This document shows positions 62,785 to 64,000 of a DNA stretch of 64,000 bases, one piece after another (the first letter of the stretch is position 1; each line of letters opens with the position of its first letter). Location: positions 62,001 to 126,000 of the forward strand of contig NZ_JAESVD010000010.1 in NCBI RefSeq assembly GCF_016765635.1, in the 5' to 3' direction. Below the pieces are notes generated by a model. The model did not search any database. It was given only the letters and a program-made list of their open reading frames with translations, and was not told where the DNA came from. This stretch comes from Shewanella schlegeliana. GTDB taxonomy: Bacteria; Pseudomonadota; Gammaproteobacteria; Enterobacterales; Shewanellaceae. The position numbers and the translations under genes were made by a program.

Positions 62785-63089
62785 AGGACGGACTTCGTCC
62801 TGATAGGATCTAGGACGTTCGCAGGCTCACTGCTAGGACGCCAACAAGTTGGCTGCTAGGAAAAGCTAACAGCTTAAAAGCAAAGACTAAAGCCGATTAA
62901 TGAAGCCTGAATGCGTTGCTTGTCTCTTTTAAATCTTGGCTTTTCCTAGGGCCTAGCACCTAGAACCTATCTTTTAAGCTTTTCCTAGAACCTAGCACCT
63001 CGAACCTCGAAACTAGGTCCTATCCTTTAATCCTTTCCGTCTTGGCCTTTTCTCGAAGTGACGCAGTCACATCTCGCAGGGCGAAGCCC
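62785..63089. repeat. Hairpin- and CCTAG-heptamer-rich spacer
   Basis: No gene is visible. Two tandem runs of seven-base units CCTAGnn lie at 62945-62971 (four units) and 62984-63011 (four units, two changed to CCTCGAA). Inverted CTAGG copies lie on the left side, and AGGAAAAGCT (62858-62867) can pair with AGCTTTTCCT (62977-62986), so the spacer may fold as one large stem. Small varied hairpins flank it: AGGACG-GACTT-CGTCCT (62785-62801), CCAAC-AA-GTTGG (62841-62852), GTGAC-GCA-GTCAC (63058-63070) and GGGC-GAA-GCCC (63079-63089). Their style is that of the 4.56-5.22 kb spacer. Confidence 0.65.
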
Positions 63090-63108
63090 GTCCTCGTCTC
63101 TATTTTCC

Positions 63109-63666
63109 CTACAACCTGTGATGAATTGGGCAGCTTAACAATAGTTCGTCGTTATCGATTGCACGTACCTGACACTCAGTTGGTGTGATCAAGCCGTATG
63201 AGGCTCGGCCGTCATTGCGTGGAATCGTGGTTGAGCCAGGATTGAACAGCAATATATCATCGCGATATTCAGCTACAGCAATATGAGTGTGACCATAGAG
63301 TAACGCATCCCCCGCTTGCAGTGGTGGTCGCTTATCAGGGCCGTAAACATGCCCATGGGTCAGGAATAAGCGCATTTGCGGCATCAATACTTGAGCGCAT
63401 GTCTCGGTAATTGGAAATTGCAGCAGCATCTGATCGACTTCGCTGTCGCAGTTACCACGAACAGCAATAATCTTATCGGCATAGGTGTTTAGTGTATCGG
63501 CCAAGGCGGCAGGAGCATATCCTTCTGGAATAGCGTTGCGTGGACCGTGATTAAGCAAATCTCCAAGCAAGATCAGATAGCTAGCACCGGATTGCTCAAA
63601 GCGGGTCAGCATGGCTTGAGTGGCTGAAAGAGAGCCGTGTAGATCTGAGGCGATAAAAAGTTTCAT
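63109..63666 (-). CDS. yfcE: YfcE-type metallophosphodiesterase
   Basis: The 185-residue protein carries the calcineurin-like metal motifs in order: D8-x-H10 (SDLHGS), GDLLNHGP, GNCDSE, LTHGHVYGP and YGHTH, then NPGSTTIPR. This is the MJ0936/YfcE group, manganese-dependent phosphodiesterases of uncertain natural substrate. Length equals E. coli YfcE (184). It is monocistronic. Confidence 0.9.
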   Translation of the reverse strand: MKLFIASDLHGSLSATQAMLTRFEQSGASYLILLGDLLNHGPRNAIPEGYAPAALADTLNTYADKIIAVRGNCDSEVDQMLLQFPITETCAQVLMPQMRLFLTHGHVYGPDKRPPLQAGDALLYGHTHIAVAEYRDDILLFNPGSTTIPRNDGRASYGLITPTECQVRAIDNDELLLSCPIHHRL

Positions 63667-63884
63667 GGGCTATGACTAGAGTAATAAAACAGATCGTCAA
63701 TATAGTCTTGTTTGTAGTAATAATAAAACTTAACAGCCAAAAATCGATGGAACAGCTAGAGTCTACTAGAATAATCACAGACATTGTTGTGGAGAACTTA
63801 GCATCTCTTGCTAGCGGTAATGAGTCGTTTTAATCAGCAATACTCTCGCATGACAGCCAACTAACTGAATAGATAGAGGCGAAT

Positions 63885-64000
63885 ATGATACAGAATTTAT
63901 TCGAGCTAATCTGGCATGTACTTAGTACGCTTAGTGGTATGGTGTGGCAAATTTACTGGCCGTTAGCTTTTGGATTAATGCTCTCATCAGTGCTACGTAA
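63885..64000 (+). CDS. Start of a permease-like membrane protein (cut by window end)
   Basis: ATG 63885, preceded by AGAGG, opens a frame that runs to the window end (about 38 codons). The sequence LWHVLSTLSGMVWQIYWPL-type continues as a hydrophobic helix (FGLMLSSVLR), as at the N-terminus of YraQ/DUF318 permeases. Only the first helix is visible, so the family is a guess. Confidence 0.45.
   Translation, partial: MIQNLFELIWHVLSTLSGMVWQIYWPLAFGLMLSSVLR

Noticed and set aside
1..64000. CRISPR array, tRNA or rRNA genes
   Set aside because: No regularly spaced identical repeats of CRISPR type and no tRNA/rRNA signature were seen; the heptamer arrays at 62.9 kb are far too short-period for CRISPR.

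Overview
The window looks like the chromosome of a facultatively anaerobic, probably marine gammaproteobacterium, most likely Shewanella or a close relative. This is inferred from gene content (narGHJI, PrlC, Gor, a BrnQ carrier, hairpin-rich spacers built on CCTAG heptamers), not from a marker gene. No rRNA, tRNA or CRISPR array was recognised.

Region 1 (1-4.3 kb) is a four-gene catabolic cluster: M24 hydrolase, Asp/Glu-racemase-fold enzyme, DMT-family transporter and M20 deacylase, ended by a terminator. It resembles ectoine-type degradation sets, but the substrate is not shown. A spacer of about 1 kb follows (4.36-5.36 kb). It is packed with short hairpins and holds a decayed copy of the 3' end of the secreted-protein gene at 6.9-8.0 kb. 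A BrnQ carrier lies between the two copies.

Region 2 (8.2-26.5 kb) is a respiratory nitrate locus. It has a NarK-type transporter, the NarX/NarL nitrate sensor pair, then divergently narK-narGHJI and a parvulin-type prolyl isomerase. Facing these are an HPP-family membrane protein and a second nitrate unit on the other strand: NasA/NarK-like transporter, PP2C phosphatase fused to a Ser/Thr kinase, and a small conserved acidic protein. Near-consensus FNR boxes precede both narK2 and the third transporter, so the two nitrate units are probably induced together without oxygen. An Old Yellow Enzyme homologue and a CaiT-like BCCT carrier with a long coiled-coil tail follow (27-30.5 kb).

Region 3 (about 30.7-50.2 kb) is a mobile defence island, AT-richer by eye than its flanks. 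Cargo from left to right: a two-gene operon encoding a 113-residue protein and a 1141-residue helical-repeat protein that share a GDxFxGDKVxGDK motif (the best candidate here for an undescribed system); a Gabija pair (gajA, gajB); a STAND NTPase with a HEPN-like N-terminus and TPR tail; an SF2 helicase plus a 179-residue partner, divergent from a small XRE regulator with twin palindromic operators; and a ParB-like protein. The right end carries a four-gene tyrosine-recombinase module abutting gor. A short direct repeat (TTTTCCTAAA) lies at both proposed ends.

Region 4 (50.2-64 kb) is ordinary core chromosome: glutathione reductase, a small secreted protein, an outer-membrane beta-barrel protein, oligopeptidase A, a thioesterase-like protein, a glutathione transferase, a 3-methyladenine glycosylase, an AcrAB-type efflux pair, a hairpin- and heptamer-rich spacer, a YfcE-type phosphodiesterase, and the first codons of a permease-like gene cut by the window end.
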